Below, in pieces: positions 1-9,078 of a stretch of DNA of 64,000 nucleotides. Made by a program: the position numbers and the translations under genes. This DNA is from Symbiodinium sp. CCMP2592. Lineage: Eukaryota; Sar; Dinophyceae; Suessiales; Symbiodiniaceae. The notes under the pieces are model-generated. The model was not told where the DNA came from. It ran no database searches and saw nothing but the letters and a program-made list of their open reading frames with translations. Location: assembly GCA_905221615.1 (NCBI GenBank), contig CAJNDT010006135.1, positions 794,501-858,500 of the forward strand. Direction: 5' to 3'. Within the stretch, counting starts at the first letter, position 1, and each line of letters starts with the position of its first letter.

Positions 1-29
1 TAAACAGACTCTCTAAACCTCGTTAAACT

Positions 30-215
30 TCAGTTTTTTTCATCAAAAGCAAGGCTCCTCCTCCAGTCTTCGAACCATCGACAGCCCCAAGGAGCTCGGC
101 CATGGTTTGCGGCGCAGCGGGCGCGGGCGTCCTCCTCGGCGTCGGCGAGCTTCCGCTGCCACTCGATTTCGCCGCAATGCGCATCTCGAATGACCTTATT
201 GTTGATGACCTTCAT
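30..215 (-). CDS. Short coding-like ORF or exon
   Basis: This 61-codon open frame is GC-rich and encodes a charged, probably helical stretch with many Glu, Asp, Arg and Ala residues around the middle, then Trp-rich and Arg-rich text. The ATG at 213-215 follows an in-frame TGA, so it could be a real start; an AG just upstream could equally be a splice acceptor. It lies downstream of the membrane-protein gene on the same strand, with a foldback element between them. No family was recognised. It may be a separate small gene or the first exon of one running off the window. Confidence 0.4.
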   Translation of the reverse strand: MKVINNKVIRDAHCGEIEWQRKLADAEEDARARCAANHGRAPWGCRWFEDWRRSLAFDEKN

Positions 216-293
216 ACCTTTTCACCCCCTTCAATCCTTAAGGGTGAGCAATGGTCTCCCCGACAGCGGCAAAGCTTTACGAACACTCTCAAA

Positions 294-409
294 CGGTCCA
301 TCTACTCAAATAGTATATACATTGGCCCCAAAGTACGTATGTTGGGTCTACTCCGGGTCTCCAATTTACGCAATATATGCATTATATGTGGGTACATGGA
401 CCCTTCGGA
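294..409. mobile_element. Foldback element, family M
   Basis: Imperfect terminal inverted repeats carry a GGTCCAT...ATGGACCC motif at the ends around an AT-rich centre. A related copy lies at 53310-53397. The right end stops about 8 bp short of the stop codon of the membrane-protein gene. Confidence 0.5.
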
Positions 410-416
410 CCAGTCA

Positions 417-1739
417 TTACTCGCCGACAGTGCTGGCCAGCCGAGTCGCCAGGCATTGCCCCATGGCCTCCGCGTCTGCAAGCTTGAACTCCAAGTCGAT
501 CTTGGCTTCGGAACTTTGCATCTCAGGGCGCATGTCGACTACGCTGATGTAGGTGGAAGCAGGGAGGTGCCCGTAGATGGCACGGCACCAGCACTCTCCC
601 GGGTCGTCGGGGTTGTCGCAGTGGACGCCCAGTCCGGAAGCCCTGTCCGTGAGGAACACGCAAGCGAGCGAAAAGGCTTCTTGGGTCTTCGCCACAGAGA
701 CGGCTTGGTCCCACTCCTCGCTGTATTTGCCGGGGAAAGAAACGATGCAGTCACTGGCATTGTCGTTTACATGTCCGGAGAAGGCGATGCGCTTGGAAGC
801 GAGGCCGAAACCCTGGAGGTTCGCGAGCTTCTGAAAGGCCGCCATGGGATCCTGCCACCGCTGGGGCCCCACCAGACCACTTAGCAGCAACACGTTTAGC
901 ACCTGAAAGCAGATGTCCAGCGTCAGAAATGTCAGGTCGTCGCAACTCTCCGCACTGTAGAAGCAGGTAAACCCGTGAACCCCCCTTACACTCATCATGG
1001 GGCCCAGAAGCTGTAGCATGGAGTTGACGTATAGGAGGCAGGCAGTATGCCTGACGTCTGCATCCTGCCACCCAGCATGCAGAGCTCTGCCAGCTGCAAA
1101 ACACAAGCCCAGAAGCTGACCCAGTATCACCAGCATGCTCGAAGCTGCAGCAAGCATGAGAGCTGCTTGACTGGCCTTGTCAGCGCACATGGTGAAAGAT
1201 GATTGGGGAGCAACAAACACAGCACACACAGTGGCAAACAAAAGTACCCAGAAGCAAGCCATTGCGCCTGTCAGTGCTTTGCAGACTCGTCCAATCTGTT
1301 GCAAGCCCAGGGCGTGAATCTTGATATTCGTCATGTGCATCTGTAGGGCATTGCACAAGCCTTCCCAAATGATGACTGTGAGCGGTAACAGACTGTTCAT
1401 GCTCAGTTGCCAGAAGATAAAGGCGATGTCGAGATGGCAGGAGGCGAGGCAATAGAGGGCCCGTCGGGTCCAAAGATGTAGTTGCGACGTGTCCGACAAT
1501 CGCAGTGGCCGATGAAACAACATAAATACCCCAAGCCCAGTAACCACAGGCCTCACGAGGCCGTCGCAAATCATTGCTATGATTGCGTCGAGTGTGTCGC
1601 CGTGTCCAGCACTGAATTCGTGTCTAAAAATGAGAAACCCAACAGTCAAGTTGGCGATGACCCGGGCAACTGTGTAGAGGGCGACGGCGAGTTTTTCACG
1701 CCGGAACTTCGGCACGGCTCCTGGCTCACAAGTGGACAT
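417..1739 (-). CDS. Polytopic membrane protein, unknown family
   Basis: An uninterrupted frame of about 440 codons is the longest in the window. I place the start at the ATG at 1737-1739; the frame stays open upstream only through a TA/TG microsatellite that encodes Tyr/Ile/Met repeats and is unlikely to be translated. At least six to eight hydrophobic segments are visible: near residues 15-40, 55-85, 95-140, 165-190, 205-235 and 245-310. A soluble C-terminal region of about 120 residues is rich in Asp, Glu, Cys and Ser. This suggests an integral membrane protein with a cytosolic tail, but no transporter or channel signature was recognised. It ends in TAA just before a foldback element. It has no visible introns, unlike the heavily split helicase gene further right, so it may be a retroposed copy. 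Confidence 0.75.
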   Translation of the reverse strand: MSTCEPGAVPKFRREKLAVALYTVARVIANLTVGFLIFRHEFSAGHGDTLDAIIAMICDGLVRPVVTGLGVFMLFHRPLRLSDTSQLHLWTRRALYCLASCHLDIAFIFWQLSMNSLLPLTVIIWEGLCNALQMHMTNIKIHALGLQQIGRVCKALTGAMACFWVLLFATVCAVFVAPQSSFTMCADKASQAALMLAAASSMLVILGQLLGLCFAAGRALHAGWQDADVRHTACLLYVNSMLQLLGPMMSVRGVHGFTCFYSAESCDDLTFLTLDICFQVLNVLLLSGLVGPQRWQDPMAAFQKLANLQGFGLASKRIAFSGHVNDNASDCIVSFPGKYSEEWDQAVSVAKTQEAFSLACVFLTDRASGLGVHCDNPDDPGECWCRAIYGHLPASTYISVVDMRPEMQSSEAKIDLEFKLADAEAMGQCLATRLASTVGE

Positions 1740-1895
1740 AGACATACATACATACATCCATACATCCATACATACATACATACACATATGTATATGTATG
1801 TGTCTTTGTATATGTCTGTATATATATATATATATATATATATAAGGTTCGCATACATGATACATATATATATATATATATATATATGTACGTAT
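1740..1895. repeat. TA/CATA microsatellite
   Basis: Two (TA)n blocks and CATACATA runs lie directly upstream of the membrane-protein start. They are low-complexity sequence that can form hairpins. Confidence 0.9.
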
Positions 1896-1989
1896 ACTTA
1901 TTCGTTAGTGGTTGTGAATACGATATATGTCTATACGACAAGGGGGATTTTTTGCCTCCTAAACTGTCCTAAACTGTAGAGTCCAGACA

Positions 1990-2678
1990 TTAAGCCACAC
2001 AGCAAATAACATCGCACGTACTTCTGCACGTATACTTATGCTTGTGCCGGCGTGTACCCTAAGCCCATCAAACTTTAAAGTGCCTATAAAGGGACCTCTT
2101 TGAGGCTTCAGTTTCTATTTTAAAGGTACATGGAGACTGTGGGAAACATGTATGATCACACTGACTCGCGTGCTGGCACTTGGAATTCCAATTGCAAAAT
2201 TCTCCTTTGGGAGCTTTGGGTTTAGAGTTTAGCGGGGTTAGCGTTTAGGGTGGGTTAGGGTTTGGGGCTTTAGGGGTTTAGCGGGTTAGGGTTTAGAATA
2301 ACTACTTGCATGTGTACAGTATAGCCCCCGAACAGAGCTCCGACCTGGTTGTCCAGCATCCTACGCGAACTAAAGGTTAAGTATTGGGAGTGGGTAGGGA
2401 TCATGGTACCCCGAGAAGGCTAACTGTTGCTAACTCTACTGCTAAGAACCCTCAGCCCTAACCTTAAACTTTAAGCCCCAGGAATTCATAATAATGAGCT
2501 CTAAAAGGTAGGTTGCACATACAGGGTCCCGGTGAACGCTTAACCCTCAGGATATATTCAACTTGGACCCTACTCTACTACTCAGACACATCTCCCAACC
2601 CTAAACCCCAAACGGCCCCAAACCCTAAACCTTAGATCCTAAATCCCACCCTGAACCCTTAACCTGTCCTAGGATAGG
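1990..2678. repeat. Degenerate telomere-like tract
   Basis: The stretch contains no convincing gene. It holds TTTAGGG-like motifs on both strands, most clearly at 2217-2296 and again as CCCTAAA around 2590-2660. Confidence 0.7.
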
Positions 2679-2778
2679 GGAGTTTCCGAAAATAGGGTAC
2701 CTTATTTCGGGGTCCTTATAGTAAGGATCCTATAAAGTAGGGCACTGTATTAGGGTCCCCTATTTCCGGAAACTCCCA
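2679..2778. mobile_element. Foldback element, family G
   Basis: The ends form a near-perfect inverted repeat (GAGTTTCCG...CGGAAACTC) with a palindromic centre. Related copies are at 3339, 40463, 46005, 58901 and 61304. Confidence 0.85.
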
Positions 2779-2877
2779 TAGTCAACTTGGAGCAGAGAGG
2801 CTCCAGAAACGAACCTGAAGCCCAAAGCAAGGAGAACCCCCGAGCCGAAACCGCAACCCGAATGGTATAGGTACCTT

Positions 2878-2984
2878 ACCCAAAGGGTCCAATGTACTGT
2901 TATGGGGGATACTTCCTAAGTCATAATAGTAATTCCTAATATGGAAACCCTACATTCTACTATATCGGTACATAGGACCCTTTG
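2878..2984. mobile_element. Foldback element, family K
   Basis: Terminal inverted repeats CCAAAGGGTCC/GGACCCTTTG surround a conserved core. Other copies are at 23677, 42696, 47392 and 52819. Confidence 0.85.
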
Positions 2985-3071
2985 TTAAGAATCAGAATAG
3001 GGTTCCCTTTAAAGGGGTCCTTTAACAAGGGGTCTATAAGGGATCAGGGATCTATAGTAGGGTTCTATAGT

Positions 3072-3178
3072 ATAGGGGCCTTAATAACTGGAATAGGGTT
3101 TTGGGGTATATGATACTATAATTCTAACAAGGAGCCCCCCAAATAGTATAGGTAATTCTTCAGGCCTCTATATTGAGG
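3072..3178. mobile_element. Foldback element, family N
   Basis: Ends read AGGGGCCTTAATAA and TTCAGGCCTCTATATT around a GGGGTATAT/TATACT core. Other copies are at 11713, 22243, 25225, 51589, 55307 and 56508. Confidence 0.8.
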
Positions 3179-3338
3179 CTTAGGGATTAGGGTTGGGGTT
3201 ACCTTTCTGGGGTCCTTTTAAAGGATCTGTAGGGTTTAGGGTTTGGGGTCTAGGTCTCAGATTAATTAGGGTTCATGGCAAAGGCAACATCCACGAGAAA
3301 GCCAAAGACCCGTTTAACAACTTTAAGGTGCACTTCAA

Positions 3339-3448
3339 ACGGGAATTTCCGATAATAGGGGGCCCTGATGGAGTATCCGAAATAGTAGGACCTTATTATA
3401 AGGACCACAATTTAAGGTAATTACTCCTAATTTTCGGAAACTCCCACA
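3339..3448. mobile_element. Foldback element, family G
   Basis: This is a diverged copy of the family at 2679, with GGGAATTTCCG and TTTTCGGAAACTCCC ends. Confidence 0.75.
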
Positions 3449-3667
3449 TGTGATTTGAACAGACCGGGGCTGTCAGGGATTTCTGATTTTTCCGACCTAC
3501 ACGAACTTGCAAATCGAGGCCTAGAGACCAAGATCCCTAAAACTTAAAACCTCAACCCCAAATCATCTTAGGCCCGAAAAACCCTAGACCCGTAAACCCT
3601 AAAGATCCCTGACAGGAACCCTCACAAAGGTAGCCCAAAGCCTAAACCCTGAAACCCAGACACCCCC

Positions 3668-3804
3668 TACTTGGAGGGTCGGGGGACTTAGTAACTGGTT
3701 ATTTGAAGGACTAACCGTGACTAACCCCAATTAGGGTCCCTTTTTAGGGTACTTATCAGTCTACTTACTACCTACTTACTAAGTCCCCCGACCCTCCAAG
3801 TAGG
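3668..3804. mobile_element. Foldback element, family B
   Basis: Long terminal inverted repeats (TACTTGGAGGGTCGGGGGAC and its complement) are followed by AGTAAGTAGG-type subterminal repeats. The family has more than a dozen copies here. Confidence 0.9.
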
Positions 3805-3829
3805 AACCAAACAGCCCTAAGGGCTAGAA

Positions 3830-3899
3830 TCTCTATTGTAGCATCCTAACCATAAAACTGGATAACCAAAAAAAGGAGCTACAATGGAGACTACAGGTA
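3830..3899. mobile_element. Partial foldback element, family F
   Basis: A shortened copy with TCTATTGTAG and CTACAATGGAGAC ends. Fuller copies lie at 30003 and 48860. Confidence 0.6.
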
Positions 3900-3904
3900 A
3901 ACCC

Positions 3905-4369
3905 TGAAACCCAGCCACCCCCTGGAAAATCTAAAGCTTCCCCAACCACCGCCCTGACCTCGGCCCTGAGAAAGCCAGGGTTTAGAGTTTGTTGTTCGGA
4001 GACTTAGGAGTTTGTTTTCTAAGCGCAGAGACTTGGGAGTTGAGGCTTTAGGGTTTATAGTAAGGATCGGTTTAAGTTTGTTGGCTTTTGGCTTCGATTT
4101 CAGAAGAAGACCTCAAACTTCACTGGGCTCAAACGTGCGTGAAGCCAGAACCATAGTCCTCTCTGCAATGCGACGAACGTTTCTGCAAGGATGCTTTTCC
4201 TGTGCGCCAAGGACTGCCCGGTTTAGGTCTACAGGGTTTAGTGATCCGTACGTTTGTGTACCGTGTCGTATGATTCGTGCGCTGGTACGGGTTGACATTC
4301 CTTGATCAAGGCTGTTTCGGTATTTAGTCCCAGGGGATGCTGCAGAATAATTATATAATTATATAGTTT
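3905..4369. other. No convincing gene
   Basis: The left part is CCCTAAA-type degenerate sequence. From about 4090 to 4310 there is a less repetitive stretch with a short plus-strand open frame that resembles chance. Nothing was recognised. Confidence 0.4.
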
Positions 4370-4468
4370 AGAAGGGGCCCCCAACCTGTAATAGTGGTAT
4401 AATAGGAATATAATCGGGCCCTAATATAATCCTTATAGTCACTATTACCGGGTGGGGGCAGCTTCTAA
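4370..4468. mobile_element. Foldback element, family P
   Basis: GGGGCCCCCAACCTGTAATAG and a GGGTGGGGGC end flank TATAATAGGAATATAAT. Two more copies with longer C/G tracts are at 47850 and 48207. Confidence 0.7.
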
Positions 4469-4469
4469 T

Positions 4470-5349
4470 ATATAGTTCCTTAGCCCTCATCATCCCTTTC
4501 CCTTAAACCGCAAAGCCAAAACCGGCGCCCTCAGTGCTAGTTGTTCAAGCTTCTGTTCTCGTCTGAGCCACTAAAGTACAGCGTTTCGAGGATACCTCAG
4601 TACGAAGACTGAGAAAAACGACCCCAAAGCGAAACAACACATCCGTGGATCCCTATCCCACGCGTGAGCAAAGCAGCAGAACCCCTGTACGAAACCCCAA
4701 ACCCTAAGTAGTTAGGGTCTAGGGGTCAGGCTCGGCAATCCATAATTGAGCATTCCAGGCACTCTAACCCTCTTTTTATGTACTTTTCATTTGAATATAG
4801 CTCCCCACCATCGCTTGATAATAACGGCATCCGGTTTATTTTTCCGGATAATTAACAAAGGGGCCTAAATAGTTACCAATACTATTTTATTTTTATTTTT
4901 TTTTTGGGGGGGGTTCCTTCTGATAGTTTCTGATAGTTGTGGTATGATGTGGGCCCCAAAGCCGTATTCTAAATATTAAGGCCCCTATACTACACTAACC
5001 TACTATACCTTTTTAACCCTGTATGAGAACGCTTTAAGGGAACCCCATTCTATATACTCATTACGGCCCCTGTATTGTTGACCCCAAATTCACATGTCAG
5101 AAGGGTACTCCCGGGGGGCCTTGTGATTGAAGCTCCTTAGAGCCCTAGAACCCTGCTGAGGTACCTGGGCTTGCCGAAAGCCCTTAACCCGTAACCTTAA
5201 GCCCAATAGCCCAGAAGCTCTAGACCTTAAGCCCTAAAGCTTTACACCCTAAGCCCTAAAACTCTGAACCCTAGTCCCTACCTTAACCCCAAATAACCTA
5301 CCTTTCACGGACTTATATGAGGAAATCATAATAGGGCTAATAGGGAACC
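4470..5349. other. Gene-free, degenerate repeats
   Basis: The stretch contains T- and G-runs near 4888-4912, a diverged family N-like palindrome at about 4979-5078 and CCCTAAA-like text. No gene was recognised. Confidence 0.4.
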
Positions 5350-5475
5350 CTAAAAAGGTAGGTTCTTTGGGGTCCAGGCAAGCACTACAACCAAGGCCTC
5401 TCCGATCTTTGCCGCGGCCATGCTCTCCGCGGTGGAATATTCCATCTTGAAGGTATAAGGTTTGCGGTCGTGAAG
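5350..5475 (-). CDS. Candidate 3'-terminal exon
   Basis: A GC-rich open stretch of 41 codons has an even, protein-like composition (YTFKMEYSTAESMAAAKIG in the middle). An acceptor-like GATGTCAG precedes it and a TAG stop lies inside TTTTTAGGG. No family was recognised. The only support is codon composition and the splice-site-like boundary. Confidence 0.35.
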   Translation of the reverse strand, partial: LHDRKPYTFKMEYSTAESMAAAKIGEALVVVLAWTPKNLPF

Positions 5476-5579
5476 CTGACATCCTGTCTGATAAGGTCTT
5501 AATCAAGTGGGAACGTTTTAGCATTGTTGGTACGGGTATTGTAGCTTTACAAACGAACAGAACCCAATACATCTCGTAT

Positions 5580-6507
5580 AGGAATGTCCTTGAGCCCTTC
5601 TCAGGGTTTCAACTCTTAAAGTGTCCTGAATATCAATGTAAACGAAGATAGGGTTTGTGTGGGTTTGTGTAGTTGGAGTGCTGGTATGAAGTGGGTAAAT
5701 ATTATAAAAGAGGTCGACAAATGAAATTCAAGTGGTGCCCCCTTAAAGTCCAGAGAAAGATCATGATATCATGCACACACACAGCCAATTGTAACCATTA
5801 AGGCCGCAGCAAGCCTCTTTCAAGCCCCTGTAATCACCTCTGGACGCGTCAATGGAGCACGTTGGACAAAACCTCTAACTAGATCGTCAAGTCCCCTCTC
5901 CCTGAACCCTAAACCCTAAAACCCTAAACTTGGTTTCCACCCTTCTCGGAGGGTCGGGGGACCTAGCAAGTAGGTATAAGGGCCATAATAAGGGTTTTGG
6001 GTTTTGGTGTAGGGTTCAGGTATGGGGTTTCGGGCTGAAGGTCAGGAGTGGCACGTACCTCAAAGAGGGCGAGATTGGGGGGTTAACTTATAATTAACCC
6101 TGACTAGCTACGAAAGTCCCCTAACCCCGCGAGAAGGATTTGGCTTCCGAGACCTCAGAACCTTGCAAGACCCCACAGGCCGCGCAGTTCCGGCAGGTTC
6201 GGGTTTTGTTGGTGTGGAGGCGTCCTTGCGATTATTTAGGAACTTTGTCGAGTTTCTTGAAGCTTCAGTGAAAGGTTAAACCTTTCCCCTGCGATTCCGA
6301 TCCCTCAACCCCTAAGCCCTCAGCCCTGTACAACCTGAAAGATCTCTGCATCGCCTTCATGATCATGTCTTCTGAAACCCTGCTTTACAGGCGATCCAAC
6401 CTTACAACAATTCCCAACAAACTCCCTGTAGAATACTGTCAACACCTTTTCTGCAAGAGTGCATCCTTAGCCCTGCAACCTTTCTTTCAACTGCCAAGCC
6501 ATGTAGT
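5580..6507. other. Gene-poor stretch with a diverged family B element
   Basis: A degenerate family B element with an internal insertion spans about 5942-6135. The rest is mostly CCCTAAA-type sequence. A short minus-strand open stretch at 5820-5903 is not distinguishable from chance. Confidence 0.4.
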
Positions 6508-6610
6508 ACGGTTGATGATATAAATCCTGCATCACCTTAAGGACCCTAAACTATGGGAATAATGGTACATTGCCTATTACGGGTAATGCAGGATTTATAT
6601 CATCAACCGT
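6508..6610. mobile_element. Foldback element, family D
   Basis: About 30-bp near-perfect terminal inverted repeats (ACGGTTGATGATATAAATCC...) surround a short core. This is the best-preserved member of the family that appears to act as introns at 17101-17199. Confidence 0.9.
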
Positions 6611-6656
6611 ATTGCAACCCGAAGCCTGAATCTCTGTAAGATGCCCTAAAGGGAAC

Positions 6657-6745
6657 TCCAGAAAGTTGGAATATGGTTTAAGGGTAGTATACCCTATAAT
6701 TTACCATAGAAGGGTTAGGATAATCATATTCCAACTTTCTGGCTT
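6657..6745. mobile_element. Foldback element, family C
   Basis: Ends CCAGAAAGTTGGAATATG and CATATTCCAACTTTCTGG are exact inverted repeats. Other copies are at 25119, 36699 and 38793, with a partial copy at 24813. Confidence 0.85.
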
Positions 6746-6929
6746 TTACCTTAAAGGCTTCTTTGTCTTGGAGACCTAAGAAAAAGGACCTGGTTCTTGA
6801 GCCTCAAGCATCAACACGTAATGCGCCCCTAAGTAATCTTCTACTACCCTTTTGGCACCCTTCAGGGAACTTGCCAAAGAGCTGTACCCGAAGCCCTCAA
6901 CCCTACCCTAAGGCTCCTGGACCCTCGTT

Positions 6930-7003
6930 GTGAGATCCCAAACCTCAGCTCCCAAAGCCCAAACCCTCCCCCAGAAAGCCCATGACACCTTTGGGAGCCT
7001 TAG
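6930..7003 (+). mobile_element. Intron-shaped dispersed repeat, family Y
   Basis: This 74-bp copy begins GTGAGATCCCAAACC and ends CCTTAG. It is not palindromic. Copies at 21389-21465 (plus) and 33265-33338 (minus) start at exactly the same GTGAG and diverge outside it. The GT...AG termini make it look like a mobile intron (introner). Confidence 0.6.
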
Positions 7004-7020
7004 GGTAGCCCCTAAACCCC

Positions 7021-7240
7021 TAAAACATATATATATATATATATATATACATACCATAAACCCTATATAGGCCCTAAACCCTTATAGATCCCTTTAAAGG
7101 AACCTTAGCCCTGAATCCTAGAAACTCCCAAAGTCTTCCAGGGGACTGCTTCGGGTCTGCGCAAAGCCAACTCGACTTCTGCGTCCGACATAGCTGCGAA
7201 AAAATAGGGTTTAGGGTTTAGGGTTTAGGGTTTAGGGATC
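7021..7240. repeat. AT microsatellite and telomere-like block
   Basis: A (AT)n run lies at 7026-7049 and about four clean TTTAGGG units lie at 7204-7237. Confidence 0.9.
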
Positions 7241-7529
7241 CCGAAAATCCTCTCCCTGAGTCTGTATAGGATTGATAGATTGATGAAGCCCTAAGACCAT
7301 GCTGCGTAAGTCTTTTCAGCTATCTTTGTTCTCAAAACCCTTTCCCCAAGGCTCAATGGACTAATTTGACTAGGGTTTAGGGCTCGAGGGTGTGGGCTTT
7401 TGGCCCCAAAGAGCATACGTTCCGGAAAGGGTTCAATAGGAGTTCTATATGCACTTGATGATTTCGGCATTGAGAGTTGCAGTTTCTGTGTAGCTGGAAA
7501 AGTCGGGTTCGGGCTTAGTTGCAGTGTTT

Positions 7530-7679
7530 CTATAGGGTTGCAGGGGTTTGGCTTTGTGGTGCCAGGTTTGGTAGTACTGCTGTTGCTTTGTTGTTGCTGC
7601 TGTTGTTGTTGTTGTCAATATAGAATCTTCCGGCAAGCTCCTCAACCATGTTCTTGACGAGCCGAGAACGAGCTGTCAT
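7530..7679 (-). CDS. Candidate exon with Asn/Ser repeat
   Basis: A 49-codon frame starts at an ATG (7677-7679). It reads through a CAA/AAC-type trinucleotide tract giving an Asn/Ser-rich run in the middle and stops at TAG. The N-terminal half has a plausible helical composition. Another frame of the same strand stays open too and would read the tract as Thr/Gln. The frame choice is therefore uncertain. Confidence 0.3.
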   Translation of the reverse strand: MTARSRLVKNMVEELAGRFYIDNNNNSSNNKATAVLPNLAPQSQTPATL

Positions 7680-7846
7680 CCCCAAACACCACTCGTCAAA
7701 ACTTCACCAAGGCTGTAGGGATTGGTGATGAAGGTTCAAAAGCCCTTAAGCCATAAAGCGAATTAATTAGTAAGGATCGTGCCCATGGTATGGTGCTCTC
7801 TGAACACTTGAAGACTCTACACACTAATTAACATGCAATCCCCCAA

Positions 7847-8466
7847 ATGAATAACCCCGCGCAGCTCAGTGAGTTATCTTCAATACTGCTGGCAGTCGTG
7901 GATTCATACACAATACTCGTGTCGCATTGCAAGGTGAGTGGTCCCGCAGACACAGACCCAGTGTTGGGCGGTGCTGGGTGTCGTCTAGGTTTCGCCCTGG
8001 CAACAGTGGAGCGTGTAGGCAATGGTAAGAAGTACTTAGTAGCAAACGTAGCAGCATAAGGAGGTAGAAATAAGCACAACTACCTGCACATAGTTGTACT
8101 GTCAGTAGGCAGTAGGAGTTGGAGGAGGAAGGACAGGAGGAGGCAAAATGGAAACCGCAGTGATGAGACACAAGCCTTGAACGTGATGTACCGTTTCGGC
8201 TAAACCCCATAACTCGTTTCCCAGGACCAATGATATTTTGGGTACTGCGCCCACCCTGTAACTGTCTACAAGGTCCATTTTTCTATTTCTAGCTGTGTTA
8301 CAAACATTATCCGACTATTACGAAGTGGGTGCAGTACCTAAACGAAACTGCATTGAGCTTCCTGTTGACCAGACTTGTCGCTTCGAGATTGCCGAGTTTG
8401 GTATTAGCAGATTCGGGGGATGCCGCAGATCGTTTCAGAAGTCTCAGCCCTAACCCTAAACCCTAA
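7847..8466 (+). CDS. Candidate two-exon small gene
   Basis: Exon 1 (7847-7933) starts at an ATG and ends at AAG|GTGAGT, a consensus donor. Exon 2 (8293-8466) follows TTTTTCTATTTCTAG, a strong pyrimidine-rich acceptor. The phases match (0/0), giving about 86 residues. The last codons (SPNPKP and stop) are written in CCCTAAA-type repeats. Exon 1 also stays open beyond the donor to 8059. No family was recognised. Support is from splice sites and phase only. Confidence 0.35.
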
Positions 8467-8917
8467 AGGACCCTAGAACGCTGAGGCCCTTAATCTCAGA
8501 ACCCGGCCTGAACCCTGAACAACCTGTATCCTTGCCCTACAACCCTGAAACTCACCAACAAAACCAAAAAATGCCAAATCCCGAAAGCCCTAAACTCCTG
8601 TAGAAGCCATACTGGCACCTTGTAATAAACCGTAAACTGGGTAGCATGATGAGGGAGACCCCTTAAAGGGTACCCCTTCCGAACCCTACTTCTGGCTCTC
8701 TTAAAAGGGACCTTTTTGAGAGGGTCTATATCCCCGAGGGTCCCACTAATCCTGACTCCATAAACCCTTCATACCCCATAAACCCTATCACCCTGTATGG
8801 CCCCTCCGAAGTCTATAAAGCATAGTTTAGACCCAAAACAGCCCTGATAATTGTTTACAACCTTCTCAGCCCGATTTTACACAATATAAACACCCACCAA
8901 CCTGATAAACCCCATTA

Positions 8918-9027
8918 CCCAGAAGTTCCATGTATAGTGCCATTATGAAATCAGGCCCCAAATGACCATTCTTATTATGGTTTTTGGGACCTAGTTCCAT
9001 AATGGTACTATATATGGAGCCTCTAGG
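8918..9027. mobile_element. Foldback element, family E
   Basis: Inverted ends (AGTTCCATGTATAGTGCCAT and ATGGTACTATATATGGAGCC) surround CCATTCTTATTATGGT. Other copies are at 11832, 49199 and 58293. Confidence 0.8.
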
Positions 9028-9078
9028 TATAAACCCTGTCAAGGCGCCCTTGAAAGGAACTCCGGTCGAGGCCGGGAC

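Noticed and set aside
1646-1941. Tyr/Ile-rich ORFs on both strands
   Set aside because: They are translations of TA/CATA microsatellites. The same applies to 18762-19078, 30216-30330 and 41388-41683.
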